48,150 bases of DNA from Spirochaetaceae bacterium 4572_59 (GTDB lineage Bacteria > Spirochaetota > Spirochaetia > DSM-2461), in NCBI GenBank assembly GCA_002084805.1, contig NBMC01000014.1, forward strand, positions 1 to 48,150. The letters are read 5' to 3'. Below are positions 1 through 7,925 of this stretch, one piece after another. The notes beneath the pieces are model-generated. The model did no database searches, had not been told where the DNA came from, and worked only from the letters and a program-made list of their open reading frames with translations. Numbering within the stretch: the stretch's first letter is position 1; every line of letters starts with the position of its first letter. Both the position numbers and the translations under genes were made by a program.

Positions 1-42
1 AAAAAAGGCTAACTACTTGCATTGCAAATAATTAGCCTTTTA
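1..42 (-). terminator. Intrinsic terminator of tRNA-Leu
   Basis: On the minus strand, just 3' of the tRNA, the arms AAAAGGCTAA and TTAGCCTTTT form a hairpin followed by a run of T residues. It has the geometry of a rho-independent terminator for the tRNA transcript. Confidence 0.8.
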
Positions 43-48
43 AAATTG

Positions 49-132
49 TGCCGGTGACCGGACTTGAACCGGTACGGGCCTAAGCCCACGAGATTTTAAG
101 TCTCGGGTGTCTACCAATTCCACCACACCGGC
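49..132 (-). tRNA. tRNA-Leu (UAA anticodon)
   Basis: The minus strand folds into a cloverleaf with a 7-bp acceptor stem (GCCGGTG with CACCGGC) and discriminator A. The anticodon stem CGAGA/TCTCG encloses the loop CTTAAAA, giving anticodon UAA. The long variable arm (GTGGGCTTAGGCCC region) is typical of class II tRNAs such as Leu. The T-arm carries GGTTCAAGTCC. The CCA end is not encoded. It has its own promoter and terminator, so it is probably a single-gene unit. Confidence 0.95.
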
Positions 133-145
133 GACACACGCTGGT

Positions 146-174
146 ATACTATATTTCTTTACTTTATTGGTCAA
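146..174 (-). promoter_or_regulatory. Sigma-70-type promoter of tRNA-Leu
   Basis: On the minus strand TTGACC is followed by a 17-nt spacer and TAGTAT, ending 14 nt before the mature tRNA 5' end. The -10 match is moderate; position and spacing support the call. Confidence 0.5.
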
Positions 175-275
175 TCCATTTTGTTTAAAAAGCCTTATTT
201 CCTACATAATATAAGAAATATTTCTATCACTTTCTGATGAACAATTATATTGTCATACAAAGTATTTTACTTCCC

Positions 276-304
276 TTGACAGCCCTTAAGCAGATGCCTA
301 TATT
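276..304 (+). promoter_or_regulatory. Sigma-70 promoter of fba
   Basis: A perfect -35 TTGACA, a 17-nt spacer and TATATT lie about 47 nt upstream of the fba start. This is a strong housekeeping promoter by sequence. Confidence 0.8.
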
Positions 305-351
305 AAAATAACATAAAAATTTTAATCGATTTACTTTCGAAGGAGTAAATA

Positions 352-1344
352 ATGACAAGCTATAAAGAACTTGGTTTATCAAATACAACAGAAATGTTTA
401 AAAAGGCTGTTGCGGGCGGTTATGCAATCCCGGCTTACAACTTCAACAACATGGAACAGATGCAGGCAATTATTCAGGCTTGTGTTGAAACAAAGTCTCC
501 AGTAATTCTGCAGGTTTCCTCTGGTGCAAGAAACTACGCTAATGGAACTCTTCTGAGAAATATGGCAAAAGGTGCTGTAGAATATGCAAAAGAGCTTGGA
601 TACGAAATTCCTATCTCACTTCACCTTGATCACGGTGATACTTTTGAACTGTGTAAAGATTGTATTGACAACGGTTTTTCTTCAGTAATGATTGATGGTT
701 CTAGCCATTCCTACGAAGATAATGTTGCTCTTACAAAAAGAGTTGTAGAGTATGCTCACAAATTCGACGTAACTGTTGAAGGCGAACTGGGAGTTTTAGC
801 TGGTGTTGAAGATGATGTTGTTTCAGAAACTTCTACCTATACCAGACCCGAAGAAGTTGAAGATTTCGTAGGAAAAACCGGTGTTGATTCACTGGCTATT
901 TCTATCGGGACTTCTCACGGAGCTAACAAGTTTACCCCCGCTCAGTGTACTAGAAACGCTGAAGGTATCCTTATTCCCCCTCCCCTTCGTTTCGACATCC
1001 TGGAAGAAATTGAAAAAAGAATCCCCGGTTTTCCCATCGTTCTTCACGGATCTTCTTCTGTTCCCCAGGATCAGGTTGCTATCATCAATGCAAATGGTGG
1101 TAAAATGAAAGATTCTGTAGGTATCCCCGAAGAACAGCTGAGAACTGCTGCTAAATCAGCCGTATGTAAAATTAACATCGATTCTGATGGTCGTATTGCG
1201 ATGACTGCTGCTATCAGAAAAGTAATGGTTGAGAAACCCGAAGAATTCGATCCAAGAAAATATCTTGGTCCAGCAAGAGAATCCCTGAAAGCAATTTACA
1301 TGAAGAAAAACGAAAATGTTCTCGGTTCTGCCGGTAAAGCTTAA
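352..1344 (+). CDS. fba: Class II fructose-1,6-bisphosphate aldolase
   Basis: It cleaves fructose-1,6-bisphosphate to DHAP and glyceraldehyde-3-phosphate in cytoplasmic glycolysis and gluconeogenesis. The 330-aa product matches the class II, metal-dependent family. It has the N-terminal YAIPAYNFNN segment, the metal-binding HLDHGD motif (about residues 91-96), the DGSSHSYEDNV loop, GELGVLAG, the phosphate-binding SIGTSHG and the LHGSS motif. The ATG start follows AAGGAG at good spacing. It is monocistronic, between a strong promoter and a strong terminator, which fits constitutive high expression. Codon use looks like that of a highly expressed gene. Confidence 0.95.
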   Translation: MTSYKELGLSNTTEMFKKAVAGGYAIPAYNFNNMEQMQAIIQACVETKSPVILQVSSGARNYANGTLLRNMAKGAVEYAKELGYEIPISLHLDHGDTFELCKDCIDNGFSSVMIDGSSHSYEDNVALTKRVVEYAHKFDVTVEGELGVLAGVEDDVVSETSTYTRPEEVEDFVGKTGVDSLAISIGTSHGANKFTPAQCTRNAEGILIPPPLRFDILEEIEKRIPGFPIVLHGSSSVPQDQVAIINANGGKMKDSVGIPEEQLRTAAKSAVCKINIDSDGRIAMTAAIRKVMVEKPEEFDPRKYLGPARESLKAIYMKKNENVLGSAGKA

Positions 1345-1364
1345 TATCTTTTTTTAAAAATAAG

Positions 1365-1399
1365 AAAAAAAATCCCTGCAAAAATGCAGGGATTTTTTT
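1365..1399 (+). terminator. Intrinsic terminator of fba
   Basis: AAATCCCTGCA and TGCAGGGATTT form a GC-centred hairpin with an A-run before it and seven T residues after it. The A/T tracts could let it work in both directions. Confidence 0.9.
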
Positions 1400-1419
1400 G
1401 GGAATCAACACCGGAGGAG

Positions 1420-2229
1420 ATGGCTTTAGCTCTAATAAATATGAAATACAAAATAAAAAAAGGGATGATAGACAGTCATTTTCATACAATGGAAATGGCT
1501 CGAAAAGATGTTGATGTCCCAGAGGTTCTTGGAAATCTTTTAGAGGGAGGTGTCAGCTATCTTCTTGATGCAGGAGTACATCTGAATGGTTTTGAATCCA
1601 GACTTGCCTATCGGGAGTTTCATCCCGGTCTTTATCTGGCCGCGGGCATTCATCCCAATGTTCCTTCCGGGGAATGGCCTGAAGCATATGATTCGATACT
1701 GCTGAAACAGGGAAAAAATCTTTATGTGAAAGGTATTGGAGAAACCGGGTTGGATTACTTCAGGGAAGGTTCAAATAAGAAGGATCAGTTTACCCTCTTA
1801 GACCTTCACTACGCCGTATCACAAAAAACAGCTAAACCTCTTATCTTCCACTGCCGTGCAGCTGAGAAAGATCTGACAGACTGGATAAAAAGCCATGATT
1901 TCCCGGATGGTGCCATACTACATTGTTTTTCAGGAAACAGGGATTTGGGTGAAACCGCCTTAGATAAAGGCTTTATGATTTCCTTTGCGGGCAATTCAAC
2001 ATTCAAAAATGCCCCTGAGATCAGAGAGGCCCTTCACTGGATCCCTGCAGCAAATCTTTTGATAGAAACAGACTCACCCTATCTTTCCCCTCATCCACTC
2101 AGAGGGAAAACGAACCATCCCGGTCATATAGGGTACATTTATGAAATGATTTCGGAACAAACAGGATTGGAACTGGAAGACCTGATACAAACTGTTCAAT
2201 CCAATTTTAAAAAGACCTTTAAGATATAA
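1420..2229 (+). CDS. TatD-family metal-dependent hydrolase (DNase)
   Basis: This is a TatD-type amidohydrolase-fold phosphodiesterase; family members act as DNases or exonucleases in DNA repair. The metal-ligand series is complete: DSHFH near the N-terminus, GIHPN, GETGLDYF, HCRAA, LHCFSG and ETDSPYLSP, which is the usual TatD order. The reading frame is open from 1384, but an ATG there would lie inside the fba terminator, so later starts are likelier. ATG 1420 follows GGAGG very closely; ATG 1441 and ATG 1465 (immediately before IDSHFH) are alternatives. The start is therefore uncertain. No promoter is visible between the fba terminator and this gene. Confidence 0.85.
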   Translation: MALALINMKYKIKKGMIDSHFHTMEMARKDVDVPEVLGNLLEGGVSYLLDAGVHLNGFESRLAYREFHPGLYLAAGIHPNVPSGEWPEAYDSILLKQGKNLYVKGIGETGLDYFREGSNKKDQFTLLDLHYAVSQKTAKPLIFHCRAAEKDLTDWIKSHDFPDGAILHCFSGNRDLGETALDKGFMISFAGNSTFKNAPEIREALHWIPAANLLIETDSPYLSPHPLRGKTNHPGHIGYIYEMISEQTGLELEDLIQTVQSNFKKTFKI

Positions 2230-2230
2230 T

Positions 2231-2262
2231 AAGAGAGGCCTGTTTAGAACAGGCCTCTTTAT
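2231..2262. terminator. Bidirectional terminator between tatD-like gene and flaA operon
   Basis: A perfect 11-bp stem (AGAGGCCTGTT with AACAGGCCTCT, loop TAG) lies between two convergent genes. T-rich sequence follows on the plus strand and a weaker T tract on the minus strand, so it probably serves both transcripts. Confidence 0.85.
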
Positions 2263-2290
2263 CATAGAATGAGCTGACTAAAATTGCTTA

Positions 2291-2998
2291 TCACCAAGAA
2301 TCCAGAATATCATCAACATCTCTGCTGTCTTCTGCAAACAAGTCCGATACGGCTCTAAGATCATCCAGATAGATGTAGAAAGTTCCGTAAGTTTCATCCA
2401 AGTCACACAGAATATTAAACCCCTGAATTGTAATACCCATCTTGTTGTTATAATGATAGTTTCTCTGAACGATTGTCGGAGGCACGGAAACTGTTATTTT
2501 CTTCCAACCAACAAAGTTCATTTTACCCATATTAATATAGGCTGTATTTCCAAAGTGGTCGGCAATTTCCAGCTGAAGGATATGGTTTGTATTACGACCA
2601 GCTACCCATACAGAGATAGTCTTGGTAATCCCTTCAATAGGAAGAGGACGAACAGGCCTCATCGAGAAACTGCTCATGGATCTTCTATAGAAAGAAACCT
2701 TGGCACCCAAAACATTATCATCGGGTTCCTGTATTCCTGCGGCTACTTCACCTTCAAGAGCTTCTTTATCGAGAGGAGATCCTTCAAAACGACGGAGCTG
2801 TATAACACCTTCATCGGAAGCCATAATACCATACCAGAGACCTGCATCTTCAAACTTAGATACAGATATCTCCTGCAACTTCTGCTGAGCTGAATCCAGC
2901 CCTATCTGTCCAGCGTTAGGCGTTCCTGCTTCCTGAGCCACAAGTAATGCACCGGTGAAAACAGAAACAAATAATAAGCTTATTAATATTTTTTTCAT
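2291..2998 (-). CDS. Flagellar filament outer-layer (sheath) protein, FlaA family, second copy
   Basis: A periplasmic flagellar sheath protein of the spirochaetal FlaA family, which coats the FlaB core of the endoflagella. The 235-aa product begins MKKILISLLFVSVFTGALLV, a signal peptide ending near AQE. The FlaA fold shows in the ISVWVAGRNTNH strand, the FVGWKKITVSVP segment and the C-terminal FYIYLDDLRAVSD. The start at 2998 is chosen because GGGAG precedes it; the frame is open 11 codons further but without a signal peptide at the end. It lies 4 nt downstream of the other FlaA gene and is probably co-transcribed with it. The pair resembles the two-gene flaA-like arrangement of treponemes. 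Confidence 0.85.
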   Translation of the reverse strand: MKKILISLLFVSVFTGALLVAQEAGTPNAGQIGLDSAQQKLQEISVSKFEDAGLWYGIMASDEGVIQLRRFEGSPLDKEALEGEVAAGIQEPDDNVLGAKVSFYRRSMSSFSMRPVRPLPIEGITKTISVWVAGRNTNHILQLEIADHFGNTAYINMGKMNFVGWKKITVSVPPTIVQRNYHYNNKMGITIQGFNILCDLDETYGTFYIYLDDLRAVSDLFAEDSRDVDDILDSW

Positions 2999-3002
2999 CG
3001 AT

Positions 3003-3785
3003 TTATTCTCCCTGGCCCCAAATCTCCTCAATTCTTTCAGGAGATGTCAGGTTAAATCCGTCATAATATGTTTCATGTTTATCACAAAGAACCTTCAGGT
3101 GATCCAAGTAAACATAAAAATTGTTAACATTTTCTTCAGGGTTTGTATAGATAACAATTTTTGTCAATCTCAAACCCTTGAACTCCGGCTGATATACAAC
3201 AGACTGTTTGATATAGTTGGGAATATCAAGATACATATTTTTCCAACCGGAAAAATTGATACTACCCACAGCTCTCTTGTTATCTGACTGAATCAGATCA
3301 AGTCTGTATGCCAATCCCTGATAATCCAGGAAATGCATTTCGATACTGTATTTGTAACGTGATCCCCAAACCCAAAGATCAACAGTCTTAACACGTCCGG
3401 GCAGTATGATCGGCTTAGCTTCCCAACTGTCCCCTTCTCCAGCTCCGGCAATAATCTCAATTTGATTATATCCCATTCTGTCAAAACGTGAATTCATACC
3501 TAAAACCTGAAGATCTTCTGCATTCTCAGGATTAGGTCCAAAAAGGTCATCCGGCCATTCTCCGGGAACATACTGCATACGAGGGTAACCTTCTGTAGAG
3601 AACTTACTACCCATAATTTGCCATACAATTGGTTCACCATCCTCATGAACAGCAGACCCTGCACCATCAAATGTATCAACAACATACGATTCAAGCTTAA
3701 GAGTTTTCTCATCAGCGAATAAAAATCCGGTACTGAGAAGAACTAGTAATAACAAGCCTGATAGAAACAGGCAGCCATGTCTCAT
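3003..3785 (-). CDS. Flagellar filament outer-layer (sheath) protein, FlaA family, first copy
   Basis: The second spirochaetal FlaA-type protein of the window, 260 aa. It has a hydrophobic signal sequence (residues 5-24, LFLSGLLLLVLLSTGFLFA) before ADEK. Typical FlaA features are the Asp-Phe-Asp-like N-terminal VVDTFDGAG, the VDLWVWGSRYKYS strand, NFSGWKNMYLDIP and the C-terminal NFYVYLDHLKVL. AAGGAG stands before the ATG. It is first in a two-gene operon with the FlaA gene at 2291, driven by the strong promoter at 3841. Which copy corresponds to which named FlaA of other spirochaetes cannot be settled without alignment. Confidence 0.87.
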   Translation of the reverse strand: MRHGCLFLSGLLLLVLLSTGFLFADEKTLKLESYVVDTFDGAGSAVHEDGEPIVWQIMGSKFSTEGYPRMQYVPGEWPDDLFGPNPENAEDLQVLGMNSRFDRMGYNQIEIIAGAGEGDSWEAKPIILPGRVKTVDLWVWGSRYKYSIEMHFLDYQGLAYRLDLIQSDNKRAVGSINFSGWKNMYLDIPNYIKQSVVYQPEFKGLRLTKIVIYTNPEENVNNFYVYLDHLKVLCDKHETYYDGFNLTSPERIEEIWGQGE

Positions 3786-3840
3786 TATAAACTCCTTATT
3801 ATTTAAACAAAGAAAACAAAAATATTTTTATTCAAAATGA

Positions 3841-3869
3841 ATTATATTTCTCCACGTATTTCATGTCAA
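3841..3869 (-). promoter_or_regulatory. Near-perfect sigma-70 promoter of the flaA operon
   Basis: The minus strand reads TTGACA, 17 nt, TATAAT: both hexamers match the consensus exactly. It lies 56 nt upstream of the first FlaA gene. The sheath genes thus appear to use the housekeeping sigma factor rather than a flagellar one, as is known for flaA genes in some spirochaetes. Confidence 0.85.
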
Positions 3870-3926
3870 ACCTTTTTTAAGTTTTATAAAGTTTAAACAA
3901 GAGAGTAACGGATTAATATTGAAAAA

Positions 3927-4775
3927 TCATCTCTTAATAAATAAGGTATTCACTGTTACTGTTTGTGTTACAGATTCTGTAGCACACAAATCAGCAGCAG
4001 CCGATAGAATACCCATAAAATCCCGTACTATTAAATATTGTATATTTTTCGGAAGAAAATCATGGTCAGCTGACATTAAAATTCCAACAATATTCTCTTC
4101 TACAGGCCATGTTTTCAGAACTTCACCAAGCGCTGGTTCCGCTGCAGCGAATAGGCACCACTTCCCGTTTCTAAAATCAAAACGCTTATAAAAACTGTTT
4201 ATCTTCCCTTCGCTATCAGAGATATCCTGTTCAAGAATCAGTATATTGTTTGTCAGGATTCCATCTTCATCACCCCATCCTTCAAGAAGGGCCTGATAGT
4301 TCTCTTCAAAATCACCGTCCCCCTTCCACAGGAGAACAACAGGCAGCCGCTCTTCATCAAGCCATTGGCTTTTCAACATCGCTCCAGCATCAAAAAAAGC
4401 TTTTTTATTTGCAGAAATGATCTGATTATAATCCGAATTGGATAATTTAACGAAACCGCCCATTATCACCGTTTGAATGCTGGCATCCGCTTTTTGAAGA
4501 TAGCTTGCAAAAGGAGTTGTCAGGATTAGCGATTTATATTCTTTCTTTGCCGTTTGATCCTGAATCCATAAAGGGAAATCCTGTAAAGGATCCTGATATG
4601 TTACAAAATCCGGCCGGATTCCACCTCTTATCACGTTAAGATAATTTTTTACATTGTAAAAAGTTGAAGATCCGGCAGAAAAGTCATTCCAAAAAGAATC
4701 TGTAACAATCAGAACAGATTCAGAACCGCATGAAACAAACAAAAAAAATGATAAAATCAGAAAAAGAGGCTTCAT
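3927..4775 (-). CDS. Putative lipoprotein of unknown function
   Basis: A 282-aa product with a lipoprotein signal peptide: KPLFLILSFFLFVSCGSES, with Cys in a lipobox-like FVSC. Spirochaetal lipoboxes are looser than the enterobacterial one. The mature part alternates beta/alpha segments (SVLIVTDSFW, YKSLILTTPF, LPVVLLWKG, ILILEQDIS, NIVGILMSADHD) and resembles a periplasmic-binding-protein or sugar-binding fold, but no family is recognised. A TTG at 4796 directly abutting the upstream stop is an alternative start. It probably forms a two-gene unit with the membrane protein at 4797. Confidence 0.65.
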   Translation of the reverse strand: MKPLFLILSFFLFVSCGSESVLIVTDSFWNDFSAGSSTFYNVKNYLNVIRGGIRPDFVTYQDPLQDFPLWIQDQTAKKEYKSLILTTPFASYLQKADASIQTVIMGGFVKLSNSDYNQIISANKKAFFDAGAMLKSQWLDEERLPVVLLWKGDGDFEENYQALLEGWGDEDGILTNNILILEQDISDSEGKINSFYKRFDFRNGKWCLFAAAEPALGEVLKTWPVEENIVGILMSADHDFLPKNIQYLIVRDFMGILSAAADLCATESVTQTVTVNTLFIKR

Positions 4776-4796
4776 GCTCAGCAAACTGTTGTCCAA

Positions 4797-5471
4797 TTAA
4801 AACTCTGCCCCTTGTATTTCAGAATAAGAAAATAATAATGATAGCAATAGAACAGGAATAAAAAGAACAATCCCGATAGTAAGCTTATTCAGAAGAAAAA
4901 GCAGAGGAAAAATGTTCAATACCAGAGGTAAAAGAGCAATCCCCGTCAGAAGGAAATATCTCATCTTCCCAAAGGCAGATAAAAACCTATTGATTAGTAA
5001 AGAGGCCGTAAGAAGTGTAACAATCCTTAATAATGGCAACATTAAAAGATCGTATGAGGAATAAGTACTGGTAGTTAAAAAATCAACCACGGCCAGCAGG
5101 AAAAAATATCCGCAGAATATGGCAGCAATTTCTCTAATATACAGGGACCCGTCATTTTTTCTCCGGTAAAGAAATAGGATCAACAGAATTATAGGATAAT
5201 AGAGGAAGCCCTCTTTATTTAAGAATGTATAGAAAAACAGTTCTATAGGCTTCCAGGTTAAAGCAAAATATATATCCATGGCCCAGTAAAGAAGCTGTAT
5301 GGGAACAGCAATAACAAAACCCAGTATAAAAGGAATTATTATGTCCCTTCTCCCGACATCCTGATTGTCAAACAAATTTTGAACGGCCCAATAAAACAGA
5401 GGCATAATGCTAATAAAAAAAATATTCATATAAGAAACATTATTATCATGATTTATCAGTTTGATCAACAA
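4797..5471 (-). CDS. Multi-pass membrane protein of unknown function
   Basis: A 224-aa hydrophobic protein with about six or seven predicted transmembrane stretches (for example IPFILGFVIAVPIQLLYW, YPIILLILFLY, IAAIFCGYFFLLAVV, LLPLVLNIFPLLFLL and IGIVLFIPVLLLSLLF). No catalytic motif is visible. The TTG start at 5471 is preferred because GAGGG lies at good spacing; ATG 5429 has no SD. Its stop abuts the lipoprotein frame, so the two are likely co-expressed and may work together at the inner membrane. Confidence 0.6.
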   Translation of the reverse strand: MLIKLINHDNNVSYMNIFFISIMPLFYWAVQNLFDNQDVGRRDIIIPFILGFVIAVPIQLLYWAMDIYFALTWKPIELFFYTFLNKEGFLYYPIILLILFLYRRKNDGSLYIREIAAIFCGYFFLLAVVDFLTTSTYSSYDLLMLPLLRIVTLLTASLLINRFLSAFGKMRYFLLTGIALLPLVLNIFPLLFLLNKLTIGIVLFIPVLLLSLLFSYSEIQGAEF

Positions 5472-5549
5472 TCATACCCTCTATGGACACGATTCGGGAT
5501 ATCAGCTATATTCCCATGCGATTGTTTAAAAAGTGAAACAGCTTGCCCT

Positions 5550-5578
5550 TTGACTCTTAAGGCCTGACATGTTATATT
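5550..5578 (+). promoter_or_regulatory. Sigma-70 promoter of the infC-rpmI-rplT operon
   Basis: TTGACT, a 17-nt spacer and TATATT lie 60 nt upstream of infC. It is the only good promoter match in this intergenic stretch. Confidence 0.7.
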
Positions 5579-5637
5579 TTTTAAAAATTTGTTAGTAAGG
5601 ATACTATTCAAAACTGAGTAGATCCTAAGGAGTAGAG

Positions 5638-6159
5638 TTGGCTGTTAAAGATTTGCGGATAAATGAACAGATCCGGGTACGTGAAGTTAGACTTATTGAT
5701 GAAGAAGGGAATCAGAAAGGCATTGTCCAAACCCGAGACGCTTTGGATATGGCGAAAGAAGCCGGTGTAGACCTCGTAGAAGTAGCACCCCAGTCCAAAC
5801 CACCTGTCTGCAAAATACTTAACTATGGTAAATACAAGTTTGAATTGGACAAGAAAAACAGAGAACAGAAAAAGAAACAAAAACTTGTTAAACTGAAAGA
5901 AGTCAGAATGCAACCCAAGATTGAAAAACACGATCTTGCCTTCAAAACAAAGCATGTTCAGGAGTTTCTGGATGCTGGAAATAAAGTTAAAGTTACAATT
6001 CGATTCCGGGGACGTGAAATGGCACATACCGAGTTGGGACGAGTTGTTCTTGATAAATTAATTGAACTGCTGGAAGTGGGATCATTCAGCATTGATAACA
6101 ACCCCCGTATGGAAGGGCGGTTTATGTCGATGCTTTTGAGCCCGAAAGCAAAAAAATAG
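5638..6159 (+). CDS. infC: Translation initiation factor IF-3
   Basis: IF-3 binds the 30S subunit and checks start-codon choice. The 173-aa protein has the expected N-domain ([19 protein letters not shown]), the basic linker ([14 protein letters not shown]) and the C-domain ([27 protein letters not shown]). The start is TTG at 5638, preceded by AAGGAG. Non-AUG starts on infC are known to allow autoregulation because IF-3 discriminates against them; here the codon is TTG rather than the ATT of E. coli. It leads the conserved infC-rpmI-rplT operon. Confidence 0.95.
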   Translation: MAVKDLRINEQIRVREVRLIDEEGNQKGIVQTRDALDMAKEAGVDLVEVAPQSKPPVCKILNYGKYKFELDKKNREQKKKQKLVKLKEVRMQPKIEKHDLAFKTKHVQEFLDAGNKVKVTIRFRGREMAHTELGRVVLDKLIELLEVGSFSIDNNPRMEGRFMSMLLSPKAKK

Positions 6160-6172
6160 TAGAGGGATTCAT

Positions 6173-6370
6173 ATGCCGAAAATGAAGACACGTAAAAGTG
6201 CAGCAAAACGGTTTAAGATGACTGGAACAGGTAAAGCCAAGTATAAAAAACAGGCAACCCGTCACATCTTAACAAAAAAGTCTGCCAAGAGAAAACGGAA
6301 ACTCAGACATCCTGATGTTGTCAGTAAAACTGAGATTCCAAGATTGAAAGTTTTATTACCCTACGGTTAA
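6173..6370 (+). CDS. rpmI: 50S ribosomal protein L35
   Basis: A 65-aa, very basic protein beginning [20 protein letters not shown], the standard L35 signature. It ends earlier than a poorly conserved tail would suggest but has the normal family length. It lies between infC and rplT with short spacers and a GAGGG SD. Confidence 0.95.
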   Translation: MPKMKTRKSAAKRFKMTGTGKAKYKKQATRHILTKKSAKRKRKLRHPDVVSKTEIPRLKVLLPYG

Positions 6371-6384
6371 GGAAGGATTAAGTT

Positions 6385-6744
6385 ATGCCCAGAGCGGTTG
6401 ACGGAAAGAAAAGAAAAGAACACAGGAAGAAAATCCTGAAACAAGCAAAAGGTTATTGGGGAAGTCGTAGTAAACTTCACCGTGTAGCCAAAGACGCTAT
6501 TACAAAAGCAGGTCAGTATGCTTACCGAGACAGAAAAGTCCGGAAAAGAGATTTCAGACAGTTGTGGATCGCAAGAATCTCAGCAGCCTGTAGAGAACAG
6601 GGCTTGTCCTATTCCAGATTTATCAATGGTCTGAATATTGCAGGTATAGAAATTAACAGAAAATCTTTGTCCAACATGGCAATTGAAGATCCCAAAGGGT
6701 TTTCCGCTCTTGTTGAAAAAGCAAAATCATCCTTAGGAGCGTAA
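6385..6744 (+). CDS. rplT: 50S ribosomal protein L20
   Basis: A 119-aa basic RNA-binding protein with the L20 hallmarks: [37 protein letters not shown] and [20 protein letters not shown]20 binds 23S rRNA early in 50S assembly and in several bacteria represses its own operon. GGAAGGA precedes the ATG. It is third in the infC-rpmI-rplT operon, followed after 6 nt by the coiled-coil gene. Confidence 0.96.
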   Translation: MPRAVDGKKRKEHRKKILKQAKGYWGSRSKLHRVAKDAITKAGQYAYRDRKVRKRDFRQLWIARISAACREQGLSYSRFINGLNIAGIEINRKSLSNMAIEDPKGFSALVEKAKSSLGA

Positions 6745-6750
6745 TATTTA

Positions 6751-7350
6751 ATGATTACTTTTGATCAAGTTCAATTACTGGAAAAAAAAGTCAGCGACGC
6801 AGTTCAATTAATAAAAAAGCTGAAATCTGAAAATAAAGATCTTCAAGTTGAGACAACCCTTCTTAATGAGAGGGTTTCTGAGCTTGAGAACGATAAAACC
6901 AGTTTTGCCAGTGAACAGGCTGTGATCGAAAAGGGAATTATTGATGCTCTGAGTCAGTTCGACGAACTTGACGAGGATACTGAAAAAGAGGAAGAAAGTT
7001 CAGAAACTTCTGAAGTGATTTCCGCCAGTGAAGAAACTGAAATTGCACCGCCTGCCGAGACTAAATCTGAAGAAGAGATAGTAAAAGTAGAAGACTCCCC
7101 CGTTGTCGTAGAATCGGCTGCGGAAAAAGTGGAAGAATCTGCAGAAGCGGACGAAAGTGAAGTATCAGGCAATCAATCGGAACAGCTGGAAATGAGTACG
7201 GAAGATTCTCAGGAATCTGATAAAGAAGAAACTATTGAAGTTAAAATTCAAGTTTCTGAGAACGATGATGAATCATTAAGCACTTTTTCAGAAAAACCGG
7301 TTCAGGAAGAAAAAGAATCAGGATATCCACATAACCTGGAAATTTTCTAA
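6751..7350 (+). CDS. Coiled-coil acidic protein, ZapB-like N-terminus
   Basis: A 199-aa protein with an N-terminal coiled coil (about residues 1-65; heptad-like FDQVQLLEKKVSDAVQLIKK and LQVETTLLNERVSELENDK). A long, low-complexity, very acidic tail follows, rich in Glu, Ser and Val. The coiled coil resembles the division-associated ZapB family. The next gene is zapA, whose ATG overlaps this stop, so a division-ring role is a reasonable inference. The acidic tail is unlike the short enteric ZapB. The tail makes antisense frames look open; these are shadows. Confidence 0.6.
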   Translation: MITFDQVQLLEKKVSDAVQLIKKLKSENKDLQVETTLLNERVSELENDKTSFASEQAVIEKGIIDALSQFDELDEDTEKEEESSETSEVISASEETEIAPPAETKSEEEIVKVEDSPVVVESAAEKVEESAEADESEVSGNQSEQLEMSTEDSQESDKEETIEVKIQVSENDDESLSTFSEKPVQEEKESGYPHNLEIF

Positions 7351-7679
7351 TGGACAAGGATGACCTGCTGAAAGTTAATATACTGGGAATCAATCTGACG
7401 CTGAAAACAGCTGATGATCCCACTCAATTGAAGCAGGTTATCTGGTTTTTAAATAAAAAAATTGAAGAAACCAGAGAAAAACACAAATCTGTAGACCAGT
7501 TGAAACTATCAATTTTATCCAGTATTTACATTGTGGATGAACTTATCAATCTGAAAAACAATCAATTCCGGAACCGGGGTAACGAAACAGAAGATATTGA
7601 AACATTAGATATACAGGAAGAAATTGATCGGGCTTTTCAACGGGTCATACAGGTATTGGATGACATGGTTAATGTATAA
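7350..7679 (+). CDS. zapA: Cell-division protein ZapA family
   Basis: A 109-aa protein with the ZapA layout: an N-terminal beta strand (LLKVNILGINLTLKTADDP), then helices with QLKLSILSSIYIVDELINLK, then a C-terminal coiled coil. ZapA bundles FtsZ filaments at the division site. It overlaps the stop of the ZapB-like gene (stop TAA shares bases with its ATG), which implies translational coupling. The 6S RNA candidate lies directly downstream, a linkage known from many bacteria. Confidence 0.8.
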   Translation: MDKDDLLKVNILGINLTLKTADDPTQLKQVIWFLNKKIEETREKHKSVDQLKLSILSSIYIVDELINLKNNQFRNRGNETEDIETLDIQEEIDRAFQRVIQVLDDMVNV

Positions 7680-7686
7680 ATAATAG

Positions 7687-7860
7687 CCTGCGGTGTTCGC
7701 GTTTTAGGGAATTTTCTCTTGCGACAAGTCGAATCCATGGGATTCCTAAATGCTTTGAACTGAATTGCTATCCCTAGAGGAAAAACAGGATGTTCTGGAA
7801 CGGAATCCCACTTGAACAGTTTGAGTTCAAGAGGATGAACTCCCGAAGCGGCATTGCGGG
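7687..7860 (+). ncRNA. ssrS: 6S RNA candidate
   Basis: About 174 nt with the 6S architecture. An 11-bp closing stem (CCTGCGGTGTT with GGCATTGCGGG, including G-U pairs) encloses GTTCGC after the 5' arm. A large central region follows, then the hairpin CTTGAAC/GTTCAAG just before the 3' arm, recalling the CTTGAACC/GGTTCAAG element of E. coli 6S RNA. The position directly 3' of zapA is the classical ssrS location. T-rich sequence follows the closing stem. 6S RNA binds RNA polymerase holoenzyme as a promoter mimic. A covariance-model scan would settle it. Confidence 0.75.
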
Positions 7861-7925
7861 TTTTATAATTTTTCTTACGAACTGATTGACGCCCTTCCAA
7901 ATAACAAGTAAAATTCCCTAATATT

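Noticed and set aside
1384..1419. An open frame extends the TatD-like protein upstream to 1384.
   Set aside because: This part lies inside the fba terminator hairpin and encodes nothing conserved.
6954..7172. Ser-rich open frame antisense to the coiled-coil gene.
   Set aside because: It is the mirror image of the Glu/Ser-rich tail of the real gene and has no SD or conserved content.
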